NCBI GenBank assembly: GCA_001698425.1
Contig: MBRE01000046.1
Coordinates: 1 to 64,000, forward strand
DNA: 64,000 bases
Source of the DNA: Oscillatoriales cyanobacterium USR001
GTDB taxonomy: Bacteria > Cyanobacteriota > Cyanobacteriia > Cyanobacteriales > Microcoleaceae
Direction of reading: 5' to 3'
The notes under the pieces are model-generated. The model worked only from the letters and a program-made list of their open reading frames with translations. It made no database searches and was not told the origin of the DNA. Both the position numbers and the translations under genes were made by a program. This document shows positions 51,929-60,537 of this stretch, in pieces (position 1 is the stretch's first letter; every line of letters begins with the position of its first letter).

Positions 51929-53728
51929 CTACTGCTGAAGTTTTTTTATCCAATCCAGTGTATGTTTATAACCTTTCTGGTTTCCTTGTTGTTGAAATAA
52001 GTTGGCTGCTTGCTGAAAATCTTTAATTGCTTGCTGTTTATTTCCCAATATTGTATAGATAATACCCCGGTTGCCGTAGGCAGAAGCATCGTTAGGATCG
52101 AGGCGAATAGCCTGAGTGTAATCGACGATCGCTTTCTCATATTCTTTCAGTTCATTGTAGGCATTACCCCGACCGTTGTAGGCAGAAGCATCGTTAGGAT
52201 CGAGGCGAATAGCCTGAGTGAAATCGGCGATCGCTTTCTCATATTCTTTCAGGTCAAAGTAGGCATAACCCCGGAAGAAGTAGGCAGAAGCATCGTTAGG
52301 GTTGAGGCGAATAACCTGATTAAAATCCGCGATCGCTTTCTGATATTCTTTAAGTTCACGGTAGATAGTACCCCGAAGCTTGTAGGCAGAAGCATCGTTA
52401 GGGTTGAGGCGAATAACCTGATTAAAATCCGCGATCGCTTTCTGATATTCTTTAAGTTCACGGTAGATAGTACCCCGAAGCTTGTAGGCATCAGCATTGT
52501 TAGGATCGAGGCGAATTGCCTGATTGTAATCCGCGATCGCTTTCTCATATTCTTTCAGGTTACGGTAGGTAAGACCCCGGTTGTTGTAGGCAGTAGCATC
52601 GTTAGGATCGAGGCGAATTGCCTGATTGTAATCCGCGATCGCTTTCTGATATTCTTTCAGCTTATTGTAGGCAAAACCCCGGTTGTTGTAGGCAGTAGCA
52701 TTGTTAGGATCGAGGCGAATTGCCTGATTGTAATCCGCGATCGCTTTCTCATATTCTTTCAGGTTACGGTAGGCAATACCTCGGCGGTTGTAGGCCAAAG
52801 CATCGTTAGGATCGAGTCGAATTGCCTGATTAAAATCGGCGATCGCTTTCTGATATTCTTCTAAGTTACTGTAGGCAACACCGCGAAACTTGTAGTTATA
52901 AACATAGTTAGGATCGAGTCGAATTGCCTGATTGTAATCGGCATCTGGACAAATCTGCAAAGCTTTGTTATAATCAGAAATAGCACCTTGATAATCTCCC
53001 TTATTAGCTTTCCCCCGGCCTGAACTCAGCCAATCCTCCGCAGAAGGCGGTCGCGTTTCATCCGCTGAAGCATCCCGTAATTGCCGCAACTTCGTCTTAT
53101 TTGCCAAAAAACGATTAATGGGAATCCCTAACCTAAACTTGCAAGACCGCCCATTCACCCCTACAACTCGCCCCATTCCATCCAGTATTGGCCCGCCACT
53201 CATCCCAGGAATTACCTCATTGTTATAAACCATCGTATAACCATTATCTCCCCCTGCTTGATCGCGCAGAAACTTCCCCGCCGTAAACCGATAGAGACGT
53301 TTTTCTAACCCCGGTTGAGGCACTGGAAAACCCGTAGCATAAACACTCGCTTCGGCTCTCAATTGGTCAGAATTTCCTAACTGTGCGACTCGATAATTTT
53401 TATTACTTTTAAACTCGATTAATGCTAAATCAAATCCCGGCAATTCTTTACCATAATAAAAAGGATAGCGTTGGCCGTCGGGAGTTTGAATTTCATAGCG
53501 ATCCGGTTGTCTCACGACATGATGATTTGTGAGCACAAAATAAGTATCACCTTGGCGTTCAATAATCACTCCCGAACCGCCACCACTGCCATCAATGCGG
53601 ACGGTAACTTCTTTGGCGATGCTGTCTACTTGTTGGGGGGATAATTGCGCGATGGCGATTTGGGGTTGGATGATGGCAATGGTGGCACTGCCGAGGAGAA
53701 TTGTTAAGAGTTTATGGGGTTGATTCAT
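51929..53728 (-). CDS. Exported trypsin-like serine protease with TPR array
   Basis: This 599-residue protein has a signal peptide (LLTILLGSATIAIIQPQIAIA), then a trypsin-like domain with TNHHVV (His70), FDLALIE (Asp100) and GMSGGP (Ser177), then about nine full TPR units of 34 residues (240-575) with wording KEYxKAIADxxQAIRLDPN. One partial unit (ALQICPDADYNQAIRLDPN) marks a deletion, and two adjacent units are identical at DNA level. It likely cleaves or chaperones periplasmic partners held by the TPRs. Most units carry an embedded HIP1-like site. Confidence 0.9.
   Translation of the reverse strand: MNQPHKLLTILLGSATIAIIQPQIAIAQLSPQQVDSIAKEVTVRIDGSGGGSGVIIERQGDTYFVLTNHHVVRQPDRYEIQTPDGQRYPFYYGKELPGFDLALIEFKSNKNYRVAQLGNSDQLRAEASVYATGFPVPQPGLEKRLYRFTAGKFLRDQAGGDNGYTMVYNNEVIPGMSGGPILDGMGRVVGVNGRSCKFRLGIPINRFLANKTKLRQLRDASADETRPPSAEDWLSSGRGKANKGDYQGAISDYNKALQICPDADYNQAIRLDPNYVYNYKFRGVAYSNLEEYQKAIADFNQAIRLDPNDALAYNRRGIAYRNLKEYEKAIADYNQAIRLDPNNATAYNNRGFAYNKLKEYQKAIADYNQAIRLDPNDATAYNNRGLTYRNLKEYEKAIADYNQAIRLDPNNADAYKLRGTIYRELKEYQKAIADFNQVIRLNPNDASAYKLRGTIYRELKEYQKAIADFNQVIRLNPNDASAYFFRGYAYFDLKEYEKAIADFTQAIRLDPNDASAYNGRGNAYNELKEYEKAIVDYTQAIRLDPNDASAYGNRGIIYTILGNKQQAIKDFQQAANLFQQQGNQKGYKHTLDWIKKLQQ
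52284..52487. repeat. Perfect 102-bp tandem duplication within the TPR array
   Basis: 52284-52385 and 52386-52487 are identical by eye, each encoding one 34-residue TPR unit (DASAYKLRGTIYRELKEYQK onward). The neighbouring units are similar but not identical, so this is the most recent expansion. Confidence 0.8.
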
Positions 53729-53777
53729 GGTTAAATACGTTAAATACCTATAGTTGTCAACTTAAACCGAAGGGCTG

Positions 53778-53899
53778 CCAGGGGTTAAAACCCCTGTCTA
53801 ATAGTTTAAGTCCTCTAAAGAGGACTGAGAAGAAAATTGTTAAACTTATTAGTCCTCTTTAGAGGACTTAAGCTGTGAGGCAGGGGTTTTAACCCCTGA
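53778..53899. repeat. Nested palindromes with AGTCCTC and CAGGGGTT arms
   Basis: The outer arms CAGGGGTTAAAACCCCTG and CAGGGGTTTTAACCCCTG are each palindromic. The inner arms AAGTCCTCTAAAGAGGACT and AGTCCTCTTTAGAGGACTT are too. The whole 122-bp block folds on itself. It lies in the gap between the protease gene and the DUF4351 remnant. Confidence 0.68.
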
Positions 53900-53932
53900 C
53901 GGACTAGACGGACTAGAGGTTTACTGAATAAA

Positions 53933-54391
53933 TTAATTAGCTTGTTCAAGCCAATTTCTTAAATCAGTTGCGCTTTGAAAATCGAGTAGTGCTTCTCCCA
54001 AATCTTCAATGCGATTCACTGGTAAATTGCGGATTTTTTGCTCAACATCAGGCGCGATCGACCCAAATCTACGATTCAGCAATCGCATCACAAAGGAAAC
54101 AGCTTCTCGCTCAATTCCTTGCTCAATTCCTTGCTCAATTCCTTGCTCAATTCCTCGCTCTGTCGCATCTTTAATTCGTTCTAGGTATAATGATGATAGT
54201 TCCATAATTAACTCCCTTTCTTCTGAATCTAGGTTTTGACCAACATCTAACATTGCAAACAAATTAGATAAAAGTTCGAGAACTTTGTCTTTAAATCGGG
54301 TTGTGCCTGGTAGGGATTTGAACTCTGCGATCGCGGTTTTTTGCACATTTCCTTTTCCCAACATTCGCAACCAAAGAGTTTCATTTGTTAT
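53933..54391 (-). pseudogene. C-terminal remnant of an Rpn/DUF4351 protein
   Basis: The readable part (about 150 codons) begins NETLWLRMLGKGNVQKTAIAE directly after a heptamer array. It has DSEERELIMELSSLYLERI, four GIEQ-type repeats and the DUF4351 tail FVMRLLNRRFGSIAP...LLDFQSATDLRNWL. Complete relatives carry an N-terminal PD-(D/E)XK nuclease of about 130 residues, which is missing here. The reading frame is the same as that of the upstream peptidase, whose stop lies inside the array. It may still start at ATG 54364 but would lack the nuclease. Confidence 0.72.
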
Positions 54392-54415
54392 TTGTTATTT
54401 GTTATTTGTTATTTG
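54385..54415. repeat. STRR array at a gene junction
   Basis: Four TTGTTAT units join the 3' end of the peptidase gene to the DUF4351 remnant. They encode the final QITNNK of the peptidase and its stop. Confidence 0.8.
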
Positions 54416-55183
54416 CACAACCGTTTCCACCGGGATTCCCCAACTATATTGACTCATTTTTTCCCGCAAAGATAAACTCGGTGTTGACCCATCTTGATAA
54501 ATATAAGGATTACCCCAAAGCGGTTCCGCGTGCATTCCATTAATAGCAACTACTTCCCCCCTAACATTAAGTAATGGCCCGCCACTCATCCCTTTTTGAA
54601 TCCCATTCGTGTAGCCAATCCGATATCCTCCCTCCAAAGCTTTATCTAAAACCCAGGAAATTTCACCGCGATTAGACACAAAACCCCGTAAATTGGGAGC
54701 AGGATTTGTCCCTCCATTCATCAAAGGAAATCCCGCAGCTAAAACCGATTCTCCCACCGCCAAAGTCGATGCCGATCCGAGAGTGGCGATCGTATAATTT
54801 GCCAAACTCCGAAACTGTAATAAACCTAAATCATTTACCCTCTCAGTCGGCTGCACTTTTTTAGTCTCCTGAATTTGTTGCGCCGGATAAATTTTGCCAT
54901 CCGGCGTTTCAATTTGATAGGGAGGATCGCCGGCAATTAGGACATGATCGTTAGTCACTACAGTATAAATTTTCCCTTGTTTGCGGATCAAAATTCCTGA
55001 CCCTAAAAAACCTTGATGCGATCGCACTTTCACCGCGATCGATCTTGCCAATTTTTCCAGATCGGCGGCTTCCAACTGATGGGAACCCTGTCGCACAGAC
55101 ATATTAGCCTCCGGTGTAATAGCGGGTTCTCCCACCAGAATTACACCCAAAGAAACTATTAAGAATAGCGATCGCATTCCCAT
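54395..55183 (-). CDS. Trypsin-like serine peptidase, exported
   Basis: This 262-residue protein has an N-terminal signal or anchor helix (SLFLIVSLGVILVG) and a trypsin fold: VVTNDHVL (His80), VNDLGLLQF (Asp118) and GMSGGPLL (Ser200). It is related to the protease half of the TPR protein upstream. Start ATG 55183 is chosen for the AAGGG ribosome site; the frame opens at 55228 inside the COP23 gene. The C-terminal QITNNK comes from heptamer repeats, so the original end may have been lost. It follows the COP23 gene, a pairing I have seen in other cyanobacteria. Confidence 0.87.
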   Translation of the reverse strand: MGMRSLFLIVSLGVILVGEPAITPEANMSVRQGSHQLEAADLEKLARSIAVKVRSHQGFLGSGILIRKQGKIYTVVTNDHVLIAGDPPYQIETPDGKIYPAQQIQETKKVQPTERVNDLGLLQFRSLANYTIATLGSASTLAVGESVLAAGFPLMNGGTNPAPNLRGFVSNRGEISWVLDKALEGGYRIGYTNGIQKGMSGGPLLNVRGEVVAINGMHAEPLWGNPYIYQDGSTPSLSLREKMSQYSWGIPVETVVQITNNK

Positions 55184-55202
55184 CAGTTTTAACCCTTGAT
55201 AT

Positions 55203-55760
55203 TTACCAGCGGCGGCCATTATCTTCATCTGGAAAAAACTGTCTCATATCCAGATAAGCTTCGCCATTTTTATAGACAATACCATCATTACCGCCACTGA
55301 GTTCCACTGGCCGACCATCAGCGCGACCTTGCGAATTACGTAGGCGTTGCATCGTCCTTTGAGGATCGGTGTCCGGTTTTAGAGTTACTAACACGCCATT
55401 GGGGAGACAAGGGCCACCGATAGTTGTAGCAACGCAGAGCACATTTTGACCATTAAGCTTTCCAGCTTTTAGGTATTCTAATGTTTTTTGGTCATAAAAC
55501 TGTTGAAATCTTGCCGATACTTTTTCACAGCGCTCTTGAGGAGTCCAAGGCGGCGGGAAAGAATTGTCAGTCCAGCTAATAATAACTTCCGCTGTTTTTT
55601 TCCGGTTATTACGAACCATAGTAGCGGGTCTGCCACTACTTGTCCCGCAGAAAAATGTGAGTTGATTGGCAGATTGAGCAATACTAGATTGCGGGAGAAT
55701 CGTCATGGCCGTAGCGAAGCCGGCCAACGAGAGAACGAGGGATAGAGGTTTGAGGAACAT
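55203..55760 (-). CDS. COP23 domain exported protein
   Basis: This 185-residue protein has a signal peptide (SLVLSLAGFATAMTI, cleavage about SSIAQS) and the COP23 pattern: FFCGTSSGRPATMV, VIISWTDNSFPPPWTPQERC, EKVSARFQQFYDQ and CVATTIGGPC. COP23 was named from a 23-kDa circadian oscillating membrane-associated protein of Cyanothece. The four Cys suggest two disulfides. The frame opens at 55883; ATG 55760 gives a normal leader. It ends 19 bases before the peptidase start, so the two form an operon. Confidence 0.85.
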   Translation of the reverse strand: MFLKPLSLVLSLAGFATAMTILPQSSIAQSANQLTFFCGTSSGRPATMVRNNRKKTAEVIISWTDNSFPPPWTPQERCEKVSARFQQFYDQKTLEYLKAGKLNGQNVLCVATTIGGPCLPNGVLVTLKPDTDPQRTMQRLRNSQGRADGRPVELSGGNDGIVYKNGEAYLDMRQFFPDEDNGRRW

Positions 55761-55913
55761 GGTAAATTTCCTGGTAAGTTGGAGGTGGTAAGGCGATCGC
55801 GGTTGACAGTATCTAGGCTCGCGATCGAACTTTTGTAAGCCTGTAATTTTATTGAATATCACTTGACTGGAATTGTACCACATAATTTAGGTTTTTACAG
55901 CCGACGGTTGAAA

Positions 55914-55981
55914 CCGTAGGGTGCGTCAGAAGCTAAAACCATCAATATTCATTATCAAACTTCATCTGACGCACCCTACAA
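55914..55981. repeat. Inverted repeat with GTAGGGTGCGTCA arms
   Basis: CGTAGGGTGCGTCAGA near 55916 is matched by TCTGACGCACCCTACA ending at 55981. It lies between the divergent COP23 and NUDIX genes, 30 bases before the NUDIX start. No gene inside. Confidence 0.65.
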
Positions 55982-56011
55982 GTCGATTACATAAGTCCTA
56001 ATTTATTAAAT

Positions 56012-56440
56012 ATGAACCAAAATTCACCCCTATTTATTGAACAATCAGCCGTAATTCCCTATCGAATTGTAGATGGAGAAATTGAAATTATGGTAATTAC
56101 TTCTTCCACAGGAAAACGTTGGGTAATTCCGAAAGGATCGGTTGAACCTAGAATGACAGCACAAAATTCAGCCGCCAAAGAAGCTTGGGAAGAAGCGGGA
56201 CTAATTGGCAATGTTTTCCCTTATTTATTGGGAACCTATGAGTATAAGAAATTGGAAAGCATTTGCCGAGTAGAAGTATTTTTGTTACAAGTAGAAATGG
56301 TGCTAGAAGTTTGGCCGGAAGATGACAAGAGAAAACGAGAATGGGTAAGCATTCATAAAGCAGTAAAGCGAGTTGACGAACCAGAACTTAAACAAATTAT
56401 AGCCAATTTACCTAATATCTTAAAAAATCTGGGTGCATAG
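56012..56440 (+). CDS. NUDIX hydrolase
   Basis: This 142-residue protein has the Nudix box in the form GSVEPRMTAQNSAAKEAWEE followed by AGLIG, with the metal-binding Glu pair. The preceding VITSSTGKRWVIPKG is the usual strand. It resembles diphosphoinositol/diadenosine polyphosphate-type Nudix enzymes (KRWVIPKG), so the substrate may be a dinucleotide polyphosphate or related pyrophosphate. It is convergent with the ThiO-like gene, 12 bases apart. Confidence 0.9.
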   Translation: MNQNSPLFIEQSAVIPYRIVDGEIEIMVITSSTGKRWVIPKGSVEPRMTAQNSAAKEAWEEAGLIGNVFPYLLGTYEYKKLESICRVEVFLLQVEMVLEVWPEDDKRKREWVSIHKAVKRVDEPELKQIIANLPNILKNLGA

Positions 56441-56452
56441 AAACACAAGCAT

Positions 56453-57532
56453 TTACCCCATAATTATTTGAGCGACTAATTCAGCAGTTGCCGGAGCTAA
56501 TAACACTCCATTTCGATAATGACCAGAAGCAATAATCACGCGATCGCAACCAGAAAGTCTATCAATAATTGGGGCAACTTGACGTTCTGGACGCGGCCGC
56601 AAACCCGACCATTTTCTAATAATTTTAGCCTCAGCTAAAACCGGACAAAATGCAATTGCTTTTGCCATTACCTCATCTAACTTAACATCATCAGCCAGAA
56701 TTTCTCCCTCACCTACGGGAAATTCAACCGTCGCACCAACCCAAAATTCTCCTTTTCCCAAAGGCACAATATGAACATCATCGCCAGTAATTACTGGCTG
56801 AAAGTTGGCATCGCCCCAACTATTTTCTAAGTGTAAATGTAAGGCTTGACCTAACACTGGGCGAATATCAATAGACTGTTTTAAAGATGCTGTTAAAGGA
56901 GTCGATCCCAACCCCGCCGCGATAATTAACCAATCACATTCTAAACTTCCCGCCGTTGTTTCAATCTGATAACAACCAGGAGAAACCTCGACATTTAACA
57001 CGCTGACATCAAATTGAAAATTAACTCCTTTTTGCCTAGCAGCATCAACTAAAGCCCAAGTTAACAAAGTGGGATCTAATTGTCTATCTTGAGGGGAATA
57101 AATAGCAGCTATAATATTATCTAATTTTATTTGAGGAGTGCGATCGCGCACTTTTTCTACATCCCAAATTTCCAACTCCCAACCTTGAGACTTACGAGTT
57201 ATAGCCAATTTCTCCCAATTACTTAAATCCTCTCCTTCGAGACAAAGCAGCAAAATTCCATCTCGATTAACCGGAATTTTCCTACCAGTAATTATCTCTA
57301 ACTCCGGGAGCAAAGTTTCATAACGCTTGATACTATTTTCCCTTAATTGCCAATTTCTACCCTTAACTTTCTGACTAACAACACCCATCAACACACCAAG
57401 GGCAGCCCCAGTAGAAGCTTTTGCAGGTGTTTCTTTGTCCAAAACAGTAATTTTTAGTTCGGGAACTTGGCTGAGTTGATATGCAATTGTTGCCCCAATT
57501 ATACCACAGCCAATAATGATTATTCTGCTCAT
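56453..57532 (-). CDS. thiO: FAD-dependent glycine oxidase ThiO-like
   Basis: This 359-residue DAO-family flavoenzyme starts IIIIGCGIIGATIAYQLSQV (FAD dinucleotide fold), with LDKETPAKASTGAALG, DWLIIAAGLGSTPL, IVPLGKGEFWVGATVEF and a C-terminal SGHYRNGVLLAPATAELVAQ. The HYRNGVLLAP tail is typical of ThiO, which oxidises glycine to the imine for thiazole synthesis in thiamine biosynthesis. No thiG is adjacent, though ThiO-ThiG fusions occur elsewhere in cyanobacteria. Confidence 0.82.
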   Translation of the reverse strand: MSRIIIIGCGIIGATIAYQLSQVPELKITVLDKETPAKASTGAALGVLMGVVSQKVKGRNWQLRENSIKRYETLLPELEIITGRKIPVNRDGILLLCLEGEDLSNWEKLAITRKSQGWELEIWDVEKVRDRTPQIKLDNIIAAIYSPQDRQLDPTLLTWALVDAARQKGVNFQFDVSVLNVEVSPGCYQIETTAGSLECDWLIIAAGLGSTPLTASLKQSIDIRPVLGQALHLHLENSWGDANFQPVITGDDVHIVPLGKGEFWVGATVEFPVGEGEILADDVKLDEVMAKAIAFCPVLAEAKIIRKWSGLRPRPERQVAPIIDRLSGCDRVIIASGHYRNGVLLAPATAELVAQIIMG

Positions 57533-57769
57533 TAATTTATTTTCTGCTTACGTTACAAAGATTATAACTTATTAAAGGTTTTTTTGTATAACAGATCACT
57601 TAAACATAGAATTATAAAGAAATCCTGCATTTCTAACATCGATCGCGATTACCGTGAGACATTTTAGTTAATCATTGATTGGAGTGGAATTATACCTAAA
57701 TTAACCAGATTTGATACTCAACCCCAATAGTGGGTTAGCTCAACAATCACTACAACCCAGGTTAAACAC

Positions 57770-60409
57770 ATGAAAGTAACAAACACCCAAGAACTTGAAG
57801 AACTAATTAGCCGCGTTAAAGCTGCTCAAACAAAATATACCACCTACACCCAAGAACAGGTGGATACTATCTTCAAAAAAGCCGCATTAGCTGCTAATAC
57901 ACAACGCATTCCCTTAGCGAAAATGGCGGTTTCAGAAACTGGCATGGGAATTATTGAAGATAAAGTGATTAAAAATCACTTTGCTTCGGAATTTATTTAC
58001 AACAAATACAAGCACGAAAAAACGGCAGGTATTCTCGAAGAAGATAAAACCTTTGGCTACCAAAAAATTGCCGAACCTGTGGGAATATTGGCAGGAATTG
58101 TGCCGACAACCAACCCAACTTCAACAGCAATTTTTAAATCTTTAATTGCGCTAAAAACTCGCAATGCGATTATTTTCTCTCCTCACCCTAGAGCCAAAGA
58201 ATGCACGATCGCGGCTGCGAAAATTGTCTTAGAAGCCGCCATAGAAGCCGGAGCGCCAACCGATATTATTGGTTGGATTGATGAACCTACCGTACCACTT
58301 TCTCAACAATTAATGCAGCATAAAGAAATTAAATTAATTTTGGCAACTGGCGGTCCGGCAATGGTGAAAGCTGCTTATTCTTCGGGACACGCTTCTCTCG
58401 GTGTGGGTGCAGGAAATACGCCGGCAGTGATTGATGCAACGGCTCATATTAAGATGGCAGTTAGCTCAATTTTATTGAGTAAAACTTTTGATAATGGCAT
58501 GATTTGTGCCTCCGAGCAATCGGTGATTGTAGTTGATGAAGTCTATGATGTTGTCAAAACAGAATTGTGCGATCGCGGAGCTTATTTTCTAACACCAGAG
58601 GAACGGGAAAAACTGGGAGCAAAAGTTATTATCAACGGTCGCTTAAATGCCGATATCGTGGGACAATCAGTGGAAAATATAGCTAAATTAGCTGAGATTA
58701 AAATTCCAGATCGTGCTAGGGTTTTGATTGCAGAAGTTGAAGAAATTGGCGTAAATGAACCTTTTGCTTACGAAAAATTGTCACCAATTTTAGCAATGTA
58801 TCGGGCTACAGATTTCTTAGATGCTGTGAATAAAGCTGTCAAACTGATTAATTTTGGCGGGCATGGTCACACTTCAGTATTATACACCTCTCCTGCTAAT
58901 TCTGAGCATATCAAATACTTTGAATCGAAGGCAGAAACGGCTCGAATTTTGATTAATACACCGGCTTCCCAAGGTGCGATCGGAGATTTATATAATTTCC
59001 GTCTCGATCCTTCCTTAACTCTCGGTTGTGGAAGTTGGGGAGACAATTCAGTAAGTGAAAATGTCGCACCTCATCACTTGCTAAATATTAAAACAGTCAC
59101 GGAACGTCGGGAAAATATGCTCTGGTTTCGTATCCCGCCTAAAATTTATTTCAAATATGGCTGTTTACCCGTAGCCTTGCGAGATTTAGTCGGGAAAAAA
59201 CGAGCATTTGTAATTACTGATAAACCGCTTTTTGATTTGGGAGTTGCAGATAAAGTTACGAATCTTTTGGATGAAATTGACATTAAACATCAAGTCTTTT
59301 TTGATGTAGAACCCGATCCTTCATTAACGACAGTTAATAAAGGTTTGGCGCAGATGAACAATTTTAACCCTGATGTCATCATTGCCATTGGTGGCGGTTC
59401 CCCGATGGATGCGGCTAAAGTTATGTGGTTAATGTATGAGCATCCTGATACGGAATTTGAAGGTTTAGCAATGCGGTTTATGGATATCCGCAAGCGCGTT
59501 TATGAGTTGTCGCCGCTGGGTACTAAAGCAATGATGGTCTCAATTCCTACTACTTCTGGCACGGGTTCTGAGGTGACTCCTTTTGCAGTAGTAACAGACG
59601 ATCGCACGGGAATTAAATATCCTTTAGCCGATTATGCGTTAACACCAAATATCGCAATTGTAGACCCAGAATTAGTGTTGAATATGCCGAAAAAGTTAAC
59701 AGCTTTTGGGGGAATTGATGCGTTAACCCACGCTTTAGAAGCTTACGTTTCTGTGTTAGCTTCCGAGTTTACCAATGGATTAGCTTTAGAGGCGATTCGG
59801 TTACTATTTAAGTATTTGCCAAGTGCCTATAAAAATGGTGCAAACGATCCGAAAGCACGGGAAAAAGTGCATTATGCGGCGACCATTGCCGGTTTAGCTT
59901 TTGCTAATGCTTTCTTGGGGATTTGTCACTCAATGGCGCATAAATTGGGCTCGACTTTTCATGTCCCGCACGGGTTAGCAAATGCCCTGATGATTTCCCA
60001 TGTAATTCGTTACAATGCAACGGATGTACCGTTTAAACAAACGATTTTCCCACAGTATAAATACCCGAATGCCAAGTGGCGTTATGCGCGGATTGCCGAT
60101 TATTTGGGATTAGAAGGAAATTCGGAGGATGAGAAGGTTGAGAAGTTAGTAGAGGCGATTGAAAATCTCAAGCAGGAGTTGGATATTCCACTGACAATTA
60201 AGGAGGCTTTACCTGCTAAGGAAAGAGCTTTTTATGAGGAAGTTGAGGAGATGGCGGAACAGGCTTTTGATGACCAATGTACGGGAGCAAATCCTCGTTA
60301 TCCCTTAATTCGCGATTTGAAAGAGTTATATGTTTTGGCTTATCGCGGCTGTCAGGTTGGTGCGGGTTTATATCATACTGAATCCCAGGATGAGTTGATT
60401 AGTTGTTAG
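57770..60409 (+). CDS. adhE: Bifunctional acetaldehyde-CoA/alcohol dehydrogenase AdhE
   Basis: This 879-residue AdhE has an N-terminal CoA-acylating aldehyde dehydrogenase (GVGAGNTPAVID; catalytic Cys246 in NGMICASEQS) and, from about 455, an iron-type alcohol dehydrogenase with GGGSPMDAAK, SIPTTSGTGSEVTPF, GGIDALTHALEAY and HSMAHKLGSTFHVPHG (metal His). It reduces acetyl-CoA to ethanol during dark fermentation. AdhE is found in only some cyanobacteria. The C-terminal SC and stop come from TTGTTAG repeats. Its 237-base upstream gap shows no clear activator site. Confidence 0.95.
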   Translation: MKVTNTQELEELISRVKAAQTKYTTYTQEQVDTIFKKAALAANTQRIPLAKMAVSETGMGIIEDKVIKNHFASEFIYNKYKHEKTAGILEEDKTFGYQKIAEPVGILAGIVPTTNPTSTAIFKSLIALKTRNAIIFSPHPRAKECTIAAAKIVLEAAIEAGAPTDIIGWIDEPTVPLSQQLMQHKEIKLILATGGPAMVKAAYSSGHASLGVGAGNTPAVIDATAHIKMAVSSILLSKTFDNGMICASEQSVIVVDEVYDVVKTELCDRGAYFLTPEEREKLGAKVIINGRLNADIVGQSVENIAKLAEIKIPDRARVLIAEVEEIGVNEPFAYEKLSPILAMYRATDFLDAVNKAVKLINFGGHGHTSVLYTSPANSEHIKYFESKAETARILINTPASQGAIGDLYNFRLDPSLTLGCGSWGDNSVSENVAPHHLLNIKTVTERRENMLWFRIPPKIYFKYGCLPVALRDLVGKKRAFVITDKPLFDLGVADKVTNLLDEIDIKHQVFFDVEPDPSLTTVNKGLAQMNNFNPDVIIAIGGGSPMDAAKVMWLMYEHPDTEFEGLAMRFMDIRKRVYELSPLGTKAMMVSIPTTSGTGSEVTPFAVVTDDRTGIKYPLADYALTPNIAIVDPELVLNMPKKLTAFGGIDALTHALEAYVSVLASEFTNGLALEAIRLLFKYLPSAYKNGANDPKAREKVHYAATIAGLAFANAFLGICHSMAHKLGSTFHVPHGLANALMISHVIRYNATDVPFKQTIFPQYKYPNAKWRYARIADYLGLEGNSEDEKVEKLVEAIENLKQELDIPLTIKEALPAKERAFYEEVEEMAEQAFDDQCTGANPRYPLIRDLKELYVLAYRGCQVGAGLYHTESQDELISC

Positions 60410-60537
60410 TTGTTGGTGTAAGGTTGGTGTAAGATTTATAGCAACCACCAAGGCGATTTTTGACAGCAGGGGAAGTATTTGGGCGAAAAATCTTTGATAA
60501 AAGCCATAGATTATCTGCCCGAATGCTTCGCCTCTAC

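Noticed and set aside
52010..52864. Open frame of 284 codons on the plus strand across the TPR-protease gene
   Set aside because: It is antisense to the TPR array; the 102-bp periodicity keeps the opposite frame open and gives a repetitive product. The minus-strand gene has signal peptide, catalytic triad and TPR wording.
16357..54415. Regular repeats that might be CRISPR arrays
   Set aside because: The units are 7-base tandem repeats without spacers, and the palindromic elements are dispersed singly. No CRISPR array and no cas gene was seen.
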